The translations under genes were made by a program, and so were the position numbers. A stretch of 64,000 nt of DNA. Source: Angiostrongylus vasorum. Its lineage: Eukaryota > Nematoda > Chromadorea > Rhabditida > Metastrongylidae. The notes beneath the pieces are model-generated. The model did no database searches. It had not been told where the DNA came from and saw only the letters and a list, made by a program, of their open reading frames with translations. How positions within the stretch are numbered: the first letter of the stretch is position 1; each line of letters opens with the position of its first letter. Of this stretch, positions 1 to 9,819 are shown one piece after another. The stretch is from the NCBI GenBank assembly GCA_018806985.1, contig JADANN010000419.1, positions 62,001-126,000 on the forward strand, given 5' to 3'.

Positions 1-165
1 GCTATTCTCTCAGCGGTGTTTCATATGTACTATACATGATAGTTTATAAGATATACAATAGTCCTTCACTCAGAAAGGTACATTTTAGAAATCCTTAATA
101 AAAAAACAGCATAGTTTCAAAAAGTATGTTCGAAAATGCAAGAAATAAAAAATAGAACGATAGGA
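1..165 (-). repeat. P-family repeat, end fragment
   Basis: The first 165 bases match, with substitutions, the distal part of the P repeat seen at 41,990-42,180 and, in opposite orientation, at 19,200-19,080. Shared landmarks are the run from the 'CAGC.(A)TGTTTCAT' segment through the A-rich tract with 'ACAGCATAGTTTCA'. It is cut by the window edge and ends against a SINE tail. No protein of its own is visible. Confidence 0.55.
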
Positions 166-470
166 AAAAAAAGGATAAAGAAGGATAAAGCGCTTGGCGT
201 TGATCAATCCCTGAGGGATGCGCCGTGCACTCGACTTCATTAAGCATCGTTTGGAGGCGAATGAATGCATATCTCTCCTTTACAATGATTCACGGTGCCC
301 TACCAACATATCGAGCCAGTGCTGATATCCCTCCCAGACAAGTCTGGTACCAATTTGCAAACCCTCGGAGGGATGGAAGGCTTGGTGGGCCATGGGTGGA
401 GGGATCGATTCCAGTTGTGCGTTACACGCCGCCTTCGGTGTATTGAAGCTGCTTTATAAAAAAGATGTGT
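166..470 (-). mobile_element. tRNA-derived SINE-like element
   Basis: Read on the minus strand, the stretch has a B-box-like GGAATCGATCCC near 410. A conserved core follows (accaagccttccatccctcc), then a long tail segment ending GATTGATCAACGCCAAGCGC and a T-rich end. The same core and tail recur near 8,050, 11,640-11,900, 14,690-14,960, 46,310-46,560, 59,500-59,590 and 61,335-61,480. The A box is not convincing in this copy. Coordinates of both ends are approximate. Confidence 0.55.
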
Positions 471-690
471 AGGATGTTTCCCGCTGGGAAATTGACTTCA
501 ACGGTGAACAACGGCCAGCTTCCATGATATTTGCTTGCGGATTTACACGTTTTTAGGTGCCTTTCGAATGACTAACAACTGTTGATTCGTGAATTTTCTA
601 CGACTACCCATCAACTAGCGCAGACTTCTATTACCGTCTTCACACCGCTGCATGCTTGTTAGCTAAGAAATAACGTTTGAAATACTATGA
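471..690 (-). repeat. M-family repeat
   Basis: This is a diverged copy of the block at 17,290-17,520. Shared words include 'TTTCC.GCTGG.AA.TTGACTT', 'CCATGATATT.GC.TG.GGAT', 'TGTTAG.TAA.AA', in the same order and spacing. Other copies lie at 22,858-23,090, 33,840-34,370, 43,740-44,050 and 54,780-54,985. No conserved reading frame; the 69-83 residue open stretches in the better copies are not kept here. Confidence 0.5.
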
Positions 691-1140
691 AGTGGTGGGT
701 GGCGCCGTAGTAGTGATGCCCTTTGCTCACGAAGACTGTGCTTGGTTTAACCGTGCCCAGGCTTATCAAGCATCCTACACCTAAGGAGAGTGCAAATTGC
801 TATCAGACTTCTTTGGGAGCAGTTCCCTCCTTCCAGTACAAGCCAGAACGCTCTCATCTTGGTAACCCCCGGTCTCTAGTAGGGACAATATGCTGGACCA
901 ACATTCAAAATATTCATAAACAAGACGACAATCCGCAAGTAGCAGTCGAAACCCTTAGTGAAAAGTACGAGGATGATGGAGGCGAGGGAGCGCATTTAAT
1001 GGAAGAAATACTGGGATTCTCACAGTGGATGTGAAGATTTGTCGTGTAAAAAGATACATTCATCAAAGAAAGTTTGCTATCAAATTTCATAACAACAAAC
1101 ACGGCCATTATTTCTTTTACATACAGAATGTCGAACGTTC
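691..1140 (+). mobile_element. SINE-like repeat with tRNA-like head (copy 1)
   Basis: The head (about 691-765) aligns with the clearer tRNA-like head at 54,986-55,062. It contains GGTGGCGCCGTAGTAGTGATGCC in the A-box position and a degenerate GGTTTAACCGTGCCC in the B-box position. The next ~370 bases align to 55,063-55,440 over the whole length, so the two copies define one element of about 450 bp. The 103-residue open frame at 723-1,034 is not maintained in the second copy, so I do not call it coding. Confidence 0.5.
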
Positions 1141-1234
1141 ACGAAGAGTGGTGAATCATAGATATCGTTCCTTACTGTACCAATTGACGACATAATACTG
1201 TATCCCACGCATTTCAATTAGCATTTTAACGCTC

Positions 1235-1415
1235 AACTAAACGTCAAGATTGCAAACAACCAATGACATTTTTGGCAACAATCTGGTCTTAACTTATCGA
1301 CAGAATATGCTATACCACACGTCAGAAGTCCGTTGCCGTCATTCACTTCAAGTAAGAATTCTTCGGCTTTCACAATTTTCCGCAAAAAGGAAATGCTTGA
1401 GGTTAGACGGAACAA
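1235..1415 (-). pseudogene. Terminal block of family X (possible exon)
   Basis: A 60-residue minus-strand frame shares the pattern (V/I)(A/V)E(I/F)..(E/K)(F/S)..EV(N/S)(H/D)...LL..(G/N)I.YS.(D)(K/D) with frames at 20,118-20,280, 33,360-33,470, 40,930-41,060, 49,050-49,210 and 55,560-55,700. The shared frame in six diverged copies suggests either real coding or recent spread. It lies directly downstream, same strand, of exon 3 of the secreted family (1,470-1,640) and might be its fourth exon, but I could not find splice sites that join them in phase. Confidence 0.35.
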
Positions 1416-1469
1416 TAGAACTGTAGATTTTAGACTCTATAGAACCGCAGTGTGTTAAAGTCTCGCAAG

Positions 1470-2241
1470 CGTTTTTGCATTGTAGGACTAGTATAAGCGA
1501 AACTGCACTCAAGCGGGGTGTAGTTAATTTGAACAGTGAGCTTGTTCAAAATCAAAAAGCATCTGAGAGCCCAGCGCTACGACCTTGTTGTCCGAGTACG
1601 TCGAACACCTGGGAAATTCTCAGTTCATCGGTGGTTATTTTCAACTTGTGGCATAAACTACTAGATGTACCACCTTGTCAACCATAACATGCCTGAAACA
1701 CTGTGAAGACCTGAAACTTCTCAAATACACGAATGTCTTTGAATAAAATCACAAACCGTATCCATTATTAGTCTTCGCACGAGCCCTGTAGCTGCATCGG
1801 CACTTCTTGAACCACCTGGGAATCTCCCTGTTACTCTTTGTGAAGTGCTGTGGACCAATGCGGCAGGAATTGTGAAACCGCTAACGTTAAAGTTAATCGT
1901 TCTTCCTGAAGAAAACTTCGCCCATTTGCCAATGAATCGAGCAATAAATCCAAATATTTCAAGCTGCATTTTGTGCTTCGGGAGTTTCACTTATATGTAT
2001 CAAGTTAAGACTCAAGGTTATGTTCTTCTTTGCCCTTCATGGCTTCAACTACAGTAGACGTGTAAGTGACGGAGTTGTTTCTAGAAAGTAACCCTAGTTG
2101 TTTTAGCTCATTAGTTTCTTTCTCGTTACCCTGTCCTGGTGGCATTGGTGTGCAACCGAGCACTGTGGAGAAGACCGACAAGCAGATAAGGGGAGAGCTT
2201 GCCATTACTGCATGTAAGATTGTTGAACTAGCTGTCTTCAT
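1470..2241 (-). pseudogene. Secreted-protein family, copy 1 (broken in exon 3)
   Basis: Three exon equivalents read on the minus strand. Exon 1 (2,130-2,241) encodes a 37-residue start with a hydrophobic signal-peptide-like core (MASS..LICLSVFSTVLGC) and ends CAGG|GTAACG. Exon 2 (1,757-1,905) follows TTCTTCAG and encodes RTINFNVSGFTIPAA... up to DT, ending before GTTTGTG. The junctions keep phase: 112 nt then 149 nt gives a multiple of three. Exon 3 (about 1,640-1,480) starts VFDVLGQQGRSAG but loses the frame near 1,590 through a small deletion relative to the copies at 31 kb and 51 kb. Function unknown; the family looks like a small nematode secretory protein. Confidence 0.55.
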
Positions 2242-3060
2242 TTAAAGTAGAACACCTGGAAAGATTAACAATGCTGTTCAGACTTACTCTAAACCGGAAT
2301 TTGCTTTCTGAGAAAAAATATAAAAAGTATGTTTGCAAACAAATATGGAGAATTGAGGAGTGACAGAGCTAGACAACAGCTGCCTACTAATCTTGCATCC
2401 TCAGAGGAACCCCATTACTTCTACAAGAGAAATGCTTAACCACCTACTGGTTAAGTGGTAGTAGAACCACGAGTTTAATGTATCTATCGGTTTATCTACT
2501 CAGTGATTTTAAGCCTATTAGAGAAAGTCTAGTACCAATTTCCAGACGATCACTGTCACTGTTGTACTCGTAGAATGTTCAGTGCTAAGGAAGTCGCAGG
2601 CAAAGCTGAGAGCACGGCGGAATCGTGCAAAGGAAGCCGATCTAGCATTTTTAATCAACTCAATCCTCCCAACGGTTTACCGCCTCATCGTGGCTGGGAG
2701 GTGTTTCTAGGTGTCGGACTGCGATGTACAGCAGGGGGATTCGTCCTACTACCGGCGTGGTCTCCCATGCTGAGAAGGAGTCCGGCATTTCCATCAGGAA
2801 GCCTAGCTAAGAGTAAACCAATGATCAACTCAATTGGTGGGGAAAACTACATCTCTAAAAATCATTATTGAACAGTGTAAGTGGCCCACCACAGCACATT
2901 TATCAGGGGATGCTTAAGCGTAGAAAATGCAAGAAACTGTGTCCTATTCAGGAATGGAAAAAGTGATTAGAAGCAGTGATTCTCTTAGTCACATTTTTTA
3001 TACGCCGTTTCTGAACATGGCGAAAGGGGGAAACTGTGAGCAGTTTTTATTACCCTCCCA
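2242..3060 (-). repeat. 5' flanking block of the secreted family
   Basis: The block aligns with sequence upstream of exon 1 in the other copies (17,640-18,150, 31,660-32,180, 42,990-43,660, 49,830-50,340). Just upstream of the ATG it holds CCAG|GTG in the minus strand (near 2,255-2,270). That is a plausible trans-splice or 5' intron acceptor, conserved as CTTCCCAGGTGTCC at 50,341. It is interrupted by an unrelated insertion at about 2,645-2,870. No gene visible besides. Confidence 0.45.
2645..2870 (+). mobile_element. Short interspersed repeat, partial copy
   Basis: The stretch 2,660-2,830 matches, in opposite orientation, the right half of the insertion at 56,396-56,790. The shared part includes the phrase that translates as NPPNGL.PHRGWEVFLGVGLRCTA in one frame and the word GTAAACCAAT. 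It interrupts the secreted-family flank. The frame is conserved between the two copies only over this segment, so coding is not claimed. Confidence 0.5.
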
Positions 3061-3730
3061 CGTCGGCAAAATTAATGTCATAACCAGAAAGCGTCCCTCG
3101 GAGATATTGACTCCGTTGAATGTGGACGGGGCATACGTAATCAATCCGTTCCTCACTAACATCGTTTTAGTGAGATTTAGTCGAAGACCAATTTTTCCAC
3201 AGGTTTTAAAGTCGGCATGCATTTGTTGCGCTTGGTTAACGTTCGGTGTTAGAAGAGTGATGTCATCAGCAAAGCGAAGATGGTGTATTTGTAGGCCATC
3301 GATTTTCACTTTCATGTTATGCCATTCCAATGTTCGCATGACGTTGTCAAGGGTGGCGGTAAATAAATTTGGTAACGTAGTACCGCGTTGTCTAACCCCT
3401 CTTTTTGACATCTATGTTAATATCGCGGTAGAATGGTGATATATTGGTTGTTAATTTTTTGTACAGCTCACGAGAAGTTTTTATATACTGAGTAGTACCT
3501 CCCTTACTATCAAGGACTTCAACGAATGCTTCTATGCTCAACTGAGTCAAATGCCTGGTTTAAATCGATGGAAGTGAGACATAGCGGTGTTTGTACTCTC
3601 GCGATACTTCAATGAGTCTTGTTATCGTGTGGGATGTGGTCCATCGTACTAAATCCTTTCGAAACCCTGTTTGACTCACATGGCAGTCCCTTCGCCTAGT
3701 GTTCCGTCAGTCCATCAAATTTCCATTTCA
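3060..3730 (-). mobile_element. RTE-clade LINE fragment (reverse transcriptase middle)
   Basis: The minus strand encodes part of an RTE reverse transcriptase. The order is remnants of the (F)DS.EIEA block near 3,500-3,560, RGVRQR(G)TT.PNLFTA, then HHLRFADDITLLTPN (3,240-3,290, catalytic FADD intact), then KTCGKIGLRLNLTKTMLVRNG. The 137-residue open part is 2,998-3,411. Both the endonuclease and the C-terminal part are missing, so this is a doubly truncated dead copy. It sits inside the family X/U block whose other copies run on undisturbed at 32,290-32,400. Confidence 0.85.
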
Positions 3731-3739
3731 CAATCCCAT

Positions 3740-4560
3740 TTTCAATGGCTACGAAGCAAAAGCCACTCTGGTCAGACAAAACGCTAGAATTGTTCCCCAA
3801 AATAACGTTCCGAACCTAAGTAAGGTCCTTTTGAGCTATACTTCATACGAAATAAAACAAGTTAAACCATTAATAAGTGCTTAAGAGAAAGTAGTTTTGA
3901 AATTTATGTGCCGGTTATTGAACTCCCATCGAGCATCCTACGCTGCCAATTAGTCGGTAATCGCCTTTATGATCGTTTGTGCAGCTAAGAAAACTATATG
4001 ATCAGTCCTAACGAATGAGGCGATGATTGCATGAGTTCAGGTACAATATACATGATATCATGTAAGTCATGCCGTGAGGAATACATTTGGGGAAACGCGT
4101 AGACCGTTTTATGTCCGCATAAAAGAACACCCAGATAGGAAAGACAAAATTCGTCGAAGCACTCCTCTAGGTGCACATAGGGCACAAAGCACAATAGCAA
4201 TGGTTTTGAAGTGAATGTCTGGATCCTAGCGCAGGAATCGAAAACATCGACGCGCAAGACTGTTGAGACGTTTTGGATAAATTTCAAAAATCCGAAGATG
4301 AGCCGAAAAGACGAATGCGTCAGGATCACACTTGACCAGGCGTCTTATTTCAAAGTGATTTTTTTGAGCTGGATGGGATCTCGTTCGCCGTCCCAAGTGA
4401 ACAACACATGGACAATCACACTCGTAACAGCAGGGTGTGTAGTTTTCTTGATCAATATGGGGTTTATTTAGAAGTTTGATCTTCACTATTAGCATAGATG
4501 TTCCACCGAGTGTAAGGCTAATACTAAATAAAATACGTACAGGCTCTGAGTAAAGCGATA
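3740..4560 (+). mobile_element. Penelope-like element A, 3' half (GIY-YIG)
   Basis: Frames in the plus strand show the PLE C-terminal region: a degenerate YDRLC.. linker (3,965), then CMSSGTIYMISCKSC..EYI (4,026-4,095), the GIY-YIG nuclease start. The YIG box is disrupted by an extra base (reads YIWGN). Next come LGAHRAQS, a KT.E.FWINFKNPK stretch and R.DECV.IT (4,250-4,340). The tail keeps a decayed hammerhead-like word (CAGGCTCTGAGTA) near 4,540. Truncated upstream; non-functional. Confidence 0.8.
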
Positions 4561-4564
4561 TTAT

Positions 4565-5940
4565 GGTTTTTCACCCAGATACTCACCCGGTTGTTAAAGG
4601 ACATTTCAAACGATCTCATGAACCCCCAGACGTTTTCGGATCGTCTATTCAACACGTGTCCTAACGGCGCGTACCTGATGGAGTCCTACGACGTTCCCGC
4701 TCTTTATCGAAACGTGCTAGCCATCTTCGAACCCTTTATACAACACCAAAGGGCAACAAACATGAATGGCTTCACGGTGGAGCAGTTGATGACACTTTGA
4801 AAGGAGTGCCGACACTGCTCAGTCTTCAGATGGTCTGAGAAGTATTACGCACAAATGAGAGGGTTGACAATGTGACACCGAGTGGCACCAATGCTTGCCA
4901 TTGCAATTGTGTCTACGCTGGAAGCACCAGTAACCGATGTCCTGCCATTACTTTGCTGTAGATATATATAGATGATTGTTTTGTTATTTACTCAACAAAG
5001 GAAGAAGTGGACAAATGTTCCGAGTTATTGAATGAACAGCCAGAGTACATTAACTTTAGTCAGGAGAAATCGAAAGGAAACTCCACTTTCATTTTTAAAC
5101 GTTCAAATTAGCCTATCCGATATCGGCTACTTTACGAAATGATGCCTAAAGCCAAGTAGTAAGAAGATGCCGGTTTATTATCTCTCCCTCACTGCTCACA
5201 CACAAGAACGCTTGTAAGAAACATGTTTCGAGAAGCCACCAGCGTGTGCAAAGGAAGAGAGCGGAAGGAAGAAATTCAGAAAGTGGCGCTGCAAATAGCC
5301 ATTTCCAGTGGCTACGAAACTCTAGCCCTTCTGAACAAGTGCAGTAGAAAACACAAAACCGCAAAGGCACCTCTAACGACAATAAGATACCGTTTATTCT
5401 GTCCTTCATTTCAAATAAATTAGTGCTGCTATGAAACGTTGCTTAAGAAGGGCTTGCCTAGAGAATTCGATAGCGGTAATTGAAAGTACCACCGAGCACT
5501 CTTAGACACCAGCTAGTACTCAGCCGCCTCTATGACCGTCTCAATATAAGGCAAAAATGCAAAATTAGTGCTAACAGTGGGAGACGGTGATTGTGCGAGT
5601 TCGGGTACAATTTATATGATCTCTTGTAAAGCCTTGAGTAACGAGTATATTGGCAAGAACGGTGGACTACTCTGTGTCCGTACAAGGCAACATCTAGTCG
5701 GTAAGCTTGAAGTTAAACCCAATACTCCTCTAGGCGTCCACAGGACACAGGGACATAATAGGACAGTAGTGGGAAGAATTTAAAGCAGAAGTTAGCACCC
5801 TTGCACAGAAATCGAAAACATCAGCGCGCAAACTCTACGAGGCACTCCAAATAAATTCCAATGATCCAAAAAAGAACCGCAGGAAGGAATGATTCGTAAT
5901 CAAGGGTGATCTCGAACATTATTTAATACTGGCATTTTAA
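4565..5940 (+). mobile_element. Penelope-like element B, RT to endonuclease, decayed
   Basis: From 4,590 the plus strand encodes the PLE RT fingers/palm (LMNPQTFSDRLFN, YLMESYDVPALYRNV). It continues to the catalytic region at 4,955-4,985, where RYI is followed by a stop caused by an extra TA repeat in the YIDD box. The connection and thumb part (WYRKPS equivalent, MFREATSVCKGRE) lies at 5,100-5,400. The GIY-YIG part at 5,568-5,783 keeps GTIYMISCKA and EYIG intact. Multiple frameshifts and stops make it dead. It abuts element A in the same orientation. Confidence 0.8.
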
Positions 5941-5984
5941 CGTGAGAGACACACTTCACTTCACTCCCTTGCGATGAAATTTTG

Positions 5985-6066
5985 CATGCGTTCTTTCGTT
6001 CTTTCTTTCGTTCTTTCTTTCGCATTTTGTTTCGCACTTTCCTTTCTTTCTTTCTTTCCTTTATCT
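5985..6066. repeat. TTTC-rich microsatellite
   Basis: Imperfect repeats of TTTC/TTCG over about 80 bases (gttctttcgttctttctttc and following). Confidence 0.9.
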
Positions 6067-6290
6067 TTCTTTATTCCCTTCCTTTTTAAAGATATTACAG
6101 ATTTCACACTAGTGTTTTGTACAAACTTCTTAAACCTTAGTCTGCTTTAACATTTTTCGTGTTTTTGTGATTCACGAAGGCGTGCTATTTAAGTATGTCG
6201 TGGCAAAGCACGGTGGTACATGATGGTCTTCAGATTTTATTATTAGGATAAATTGGCGAAGCAGTAATTTTAAAGATGTGTGACAGGTTC

Positions 6291-6545
6291 TCATATTAAT
6301 GTTTGTGATGACTCGTTTTTTAGAAGACAAAGAAGATGCTCACCCACCCGTCTTTCTGCATTGGTAACAAGAATCTGGAGAAGGTCGAAGTTGATTTCCT
6401 GTATCATTTCGGGATTCGGTATGAAAACGGTGAGTATTCCGAAATGGTTGGGATACACAAAAGCGTGTAGATGCACTTCTCGTTTCGTTGTCGTCATTAC
6501 CGTTTCGACACTATGTGACAATCTCAGGCCTAACAAGTTTTACAA
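6291..6545 (-). CDS. Possible exon, unknown protein
   Basis: An 81-residue minus-strand frame (… SVETVMTTTKREVHLHAFVYPNHFGILT …) has balanced composition and is preceded by TTGTTAG, a possible acceptor near 6,525. It occurs only once in the window. No domain recognised, and no clear donor at the far end. It could be chance, because the opposite strand is also open here. Confidence 0.25.
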
Positions 6546-7020
6546 TGTCTTAGGATAAATGGAATTATCAACGAAGAGTAGAATGATAGGAAACGGAACT
6601 TTGCTGCAGAAATTTAGCAAAACAGAAGCGTTTCTATTGCGGGACAAGAATTAGTTAAATGCTGTGGATGAATTTTCCGTAGACGATTGTCCTGTGTTAG
6701 GCATTAAGCCGGCAAAGTGCGTTTATTCGACTGAACTATTATGAAGTATCAAATTACTACGTTTCGTGAAGTCTTAGGTTTCTTGCATTGTCCAGGTGCG
6801 GTTGAAAAAGCGCCGTAAAACTGGTTTTCTCCTTTTTCATAAATATACTGACTAAATTCCAGATGTTCTGAGAACATATTCGTAGACCTTTGGAGCACTC
6901 CTAGGGCCTTTTAATTAGAGATGGTAGAACTTAGCTGCAATTGTCTCATGTGAAATCTGTCAAAAGCAGAGAGTTTCTGCTTAGAAGTTAAGACCTTCTG
7001 AAGTCACTAAATCTTTTCAG

Positions 7021-7332
7021 TTTGTCTGCATTGGTGGCATACCTTCAAGAATGAATCCCTCCGCTGAATCGTTTCCGAAAAAGTGTAAGCTGGAACTCAG
7101 CGAAAATCTTTCGAAAAGCCATCGTTTTTTTGTTTTTGTTTGCCATGTGCAAAACAAAGAAAGTACTTCCGATCAACGTGGGTTCATCGACTCCTTCCTC
7201 TGCAGCGTTTATTTACCTTGTATTTCTTATTCCTCTGTTTTTTGCTATTACTAAGCGTGGTATGGGAACATTGTCGCTGTGTATTATGCTAGGCATTGAA
7301 ATTGATGTACCATGCGAAGACACAACAAACGA
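7021..7332 (+). CDS. Candidate exon(s) with a membrane segment
   Basis: AATCTTTTCAG at 7,010-7,020 is a canonical nematode 3' splice site and GAA|GTAAGTTTT at 7,332 is a strong 5' splice site. Between them are two overlapping frames. One opens directly after the acceptor (FVCIGGIPSRMNPSAE..., to 7,251). The other (7,130 onward, MFLFAMCKTKKVLP) carries a hydrophobic stretch IYLVFLIPLFFAI and runs into the donor at CEDTTNE. They need a frameshift or a small intron to be one protein. Single copy in the window. Protein family not recognised. Confidence 0.4.
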
Positions 7333-7399
7333 AGTAAGTTTTCCGATTTCGAATCGTTTCCAATGTTTGAACAGCGTATATTACTCTCACGTTCCTTAA

Positions 7400-7900
7400 T
7401 TATCTTCTCTTTTTCTCCACCAACAACGCCTACCATAATGTAGCGTAAGCTCACATAATACCGTACTCATTATGCTCCAAAAAAAGATAAAACCTGTCTT
7501 GCAGGCCCCAGCCCTTTTTCCATTGGTTTCTTTGTATTTGTAAGGGCCACCCATGAAGAATGTTCGATATAATCTTGCTAGGTAGGCAATTGAGCTACAT
7601 TTGTTTGCTTCCGACGAGTATTCCTGCTGAAGGAAACATAAATCCTGTGAATAGTCGTTAGACCGGTAGAAAGTGACATGAAAGGCTGAGCGTCTGGAAT
7701 TCTTCGAGATAACCAGTCGATGCCCACCATGTCGAGAAAAGGAAACACTTCAGCCATTTGATAGCACAAAGTGAGCTATTTTCATGCGTGGTTTTGTTCT
7801 TTTGTAGATAATTTTTTAAAAGTGCGATGGCTAGCTGGGCTACACTTAGCTCAAATCCTTTCTGTTGAATCTTGACTAGACAACGCTTTCACTAAGTTGA
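7400..7900. other. No feature recognised
   Basis: I see no gene, repeat or RNA signal shared with the rest of the window in this stretch. The 63-residue minus-strand frame at 7,578-7,769 has nothing to support it. Confidence 0.5.
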
Positions 7901-7954
7901 GTGCTCAGAGACAAGGATAACTATATGACAGATCGAGATTAGTTCGGTCAGGCT

Positions 7955-8330
7955 CCACTGGAAAAAAAACGCGTACACGACTGAGCAACTCTGCCCTAAA
8001 AACCATATTTTCAAGCACTTTAATCGGAGAAAAAAAGGCTTTAAAGCTTTCAGCGTTGATCAATCCTTTAACGATGCGCTGTGAGCTTGTCTCAATTCGT
8101 AGCATCGTAGAGGCGAATGAGTGCACATCTAGCATTCTGACAGTACACTACCGATCTATCAATTCACTGCTGCTTTTCTCCCACCCAGCGCTGGTACCAC
8201 ATCACCAACTCGAGTGGAACAGGGAGAGTGGAGAGTGTGGATTTGAGATTGAATGGGCCATCTATCCAGTGCGTATCGGAGCACACCTCTACCCCTAAGC
8301 GTGCCCTACAAGGTCGTCTGTTCATTTCGT
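7955..8330 (-). mobile_element. SINE-like element, decayed
   Basis: The minus strand has the SINE tail signature near 8,045-8,130 (…GAGGCGAATGAGTGC…, GATTGATCAACGC) in the same order as at 180-300 and 11,800-11,890. The head region toward 8,330 is too diverged to show Pol III boxes. Confidence 0.4.
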
Positions 8331-8730
8331 AAAATGAATCATACGATGAGAATTCATGGAGTCTTGAGCCGGTTAGTCGCGAGGCTACGTGGCGCGTCCC
8401 CAGGTGGCGGATAGGGGATTAATCGCGAACCTCGACCCCTGAAGCGCAGGTGGATCCAAGGCTTGGACAACCCATTTTCGCTGCGCCGATTTGCTATATA
8501 CTTTTTGTATTTACGAGGTGTGTTCACGCGTGCGGGTGCGTTCTAGTTTATGCGGATTATAATCCACGTGTCACTTTCGGTAAAATGCCTGTAATCAAGT
8601 GACAGGGTGTATTTGGGGGGCGGTTAGGAGTCGTCTCCAATAAATAAGCACCATGTCAAACTGTGGGAGAGCCTGGCAAGCTACCCGTGAGTATACCCAG
8701 CTCTCACGTTCAGAGCCCTGCAAACAATAA

Positions 8731-9763
8731 GTGGGTATCAAAAAGCTAAAAAGCAGCAAAAGAAACGGGCCTCACTCCCCTGACCCTGAAAGTGCCCCCA
8801 ATTCGGCAGCGTTGGGTAGGGCGAGTGCGGAGATTCTGCTAATATCTCAGGGCCAATGTAAGATGCCTGGATCGCAAAAAACTAAGGTGACGATCTGTGC
8901 CTACAATGCACGTACTCTTGTATCCGAGTCCAGGATAGAAGACTTGATCACGCAAGCGAGAAGGATAAGCTACCATATCATCGGCTTGGCCGAGAAGAGA
9001 CCGCGCCACCCATTCAACCCCGTCTATGACACTGGAGAAGAACTGTCCCTCGGAACATGCGACAGTATAGGAGTCGGCGGCGTCGGCGTTCTCGTCAACA
9101 CAAGTTTTTTCATAAACATCGATTCATTCCCAACACTCGAATTCGAATCCAACTAACAACCCGAATTGGACGTTTGCGTTTGAAGCAATGTGGGTAAAAC
9201 CGGCTTTGAGAATCTATTTCGTTTACGCTCCGACATCAACCATGACGAAGAAGAAGACGTAGCGTTCGGCCAAGGAGAGGTCCTACAGAGAAGAGCATAC
9301 ATTGTCTAAGGTCATCATCCGAGGTTTAAACGCCAAGATTGAACCTAGACGAACGTCTGAAGAACGTCACATTGGAATCCACGGATTAGAATCGAACGAA
9401 GAGTGTGAGTGGCTGTCCGAGTTTATCATGACGACCAAGACCATCCATGGTGGCTCGCAATTCCAGAAGCCGCTCCTCCAGCGCTATTTGTGGGAGTCTG
9501 TCGTTGGAGAGTACCATGACGAAAATGACCACGTCATGGTAAACAGAAGGATTTGCCTTACGGATTTCGCTGTTGTCCCTAAATTCTTCTCGGGATCAGA
9601 CCACCGCCTTCTTCCTGCAAGATTCCATTTCTCGCGGAAAGGAGAAAAAGCTGCTGAATTCAAAAAGGAAGGTTCCGCAACCACCATAAAATGGGGCTTA
9701 ATCAATTCATTAATCGGCTGTTGGGAAGGTGACGTTCTCGTTAACACCGACGAAAAAGTATGA
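8731..9763 (+). pseudogene. RTE endonuclease domain, frameshifted
   Basis: A 141-residue frame (8,731-9,156) starts the AP-endonuclease-like domain: ICAYNARTLVSESRIEDL, YHIIGLAE, then GVGGVGVLVNTS. After a frame break it resumes at 9,302-9,763 with GLNAKIEPRRTSEE, NDHVMVNRRICLTD and SGSDHRLL. The C-terminal SDH catalytic motif of the exonuclease-endonuclease-phosphatase fold is present. GDFNAK has become GLNAK, which lacks the aspartate. Between 9,160 and 9,300 the YAPTS block is visible only in other frames. Confidence 0.8.
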
Positions 9764-9819
9764 CTGCTTCATTCAACATCTTCACCTTAGCGGCATGAAA
9801 GCTAAGAGTTCGAAAGTCA

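Noticed and set aside
2927..3439. 170-residue plus-strand frame
   Set aside because: It is the antisense shadow of the RTE reverse transcriptase encoded on the minus strand at 2,998-3,411, which has recognisable motifs including FADD.
5985..6066. CRISPR-like or telomeric repeat array
   Set aside because: Simple TTTC/TTCG microsatellite without spacers; nematode telomere repeats (TTAGGC) are not seen anywhere in the window.
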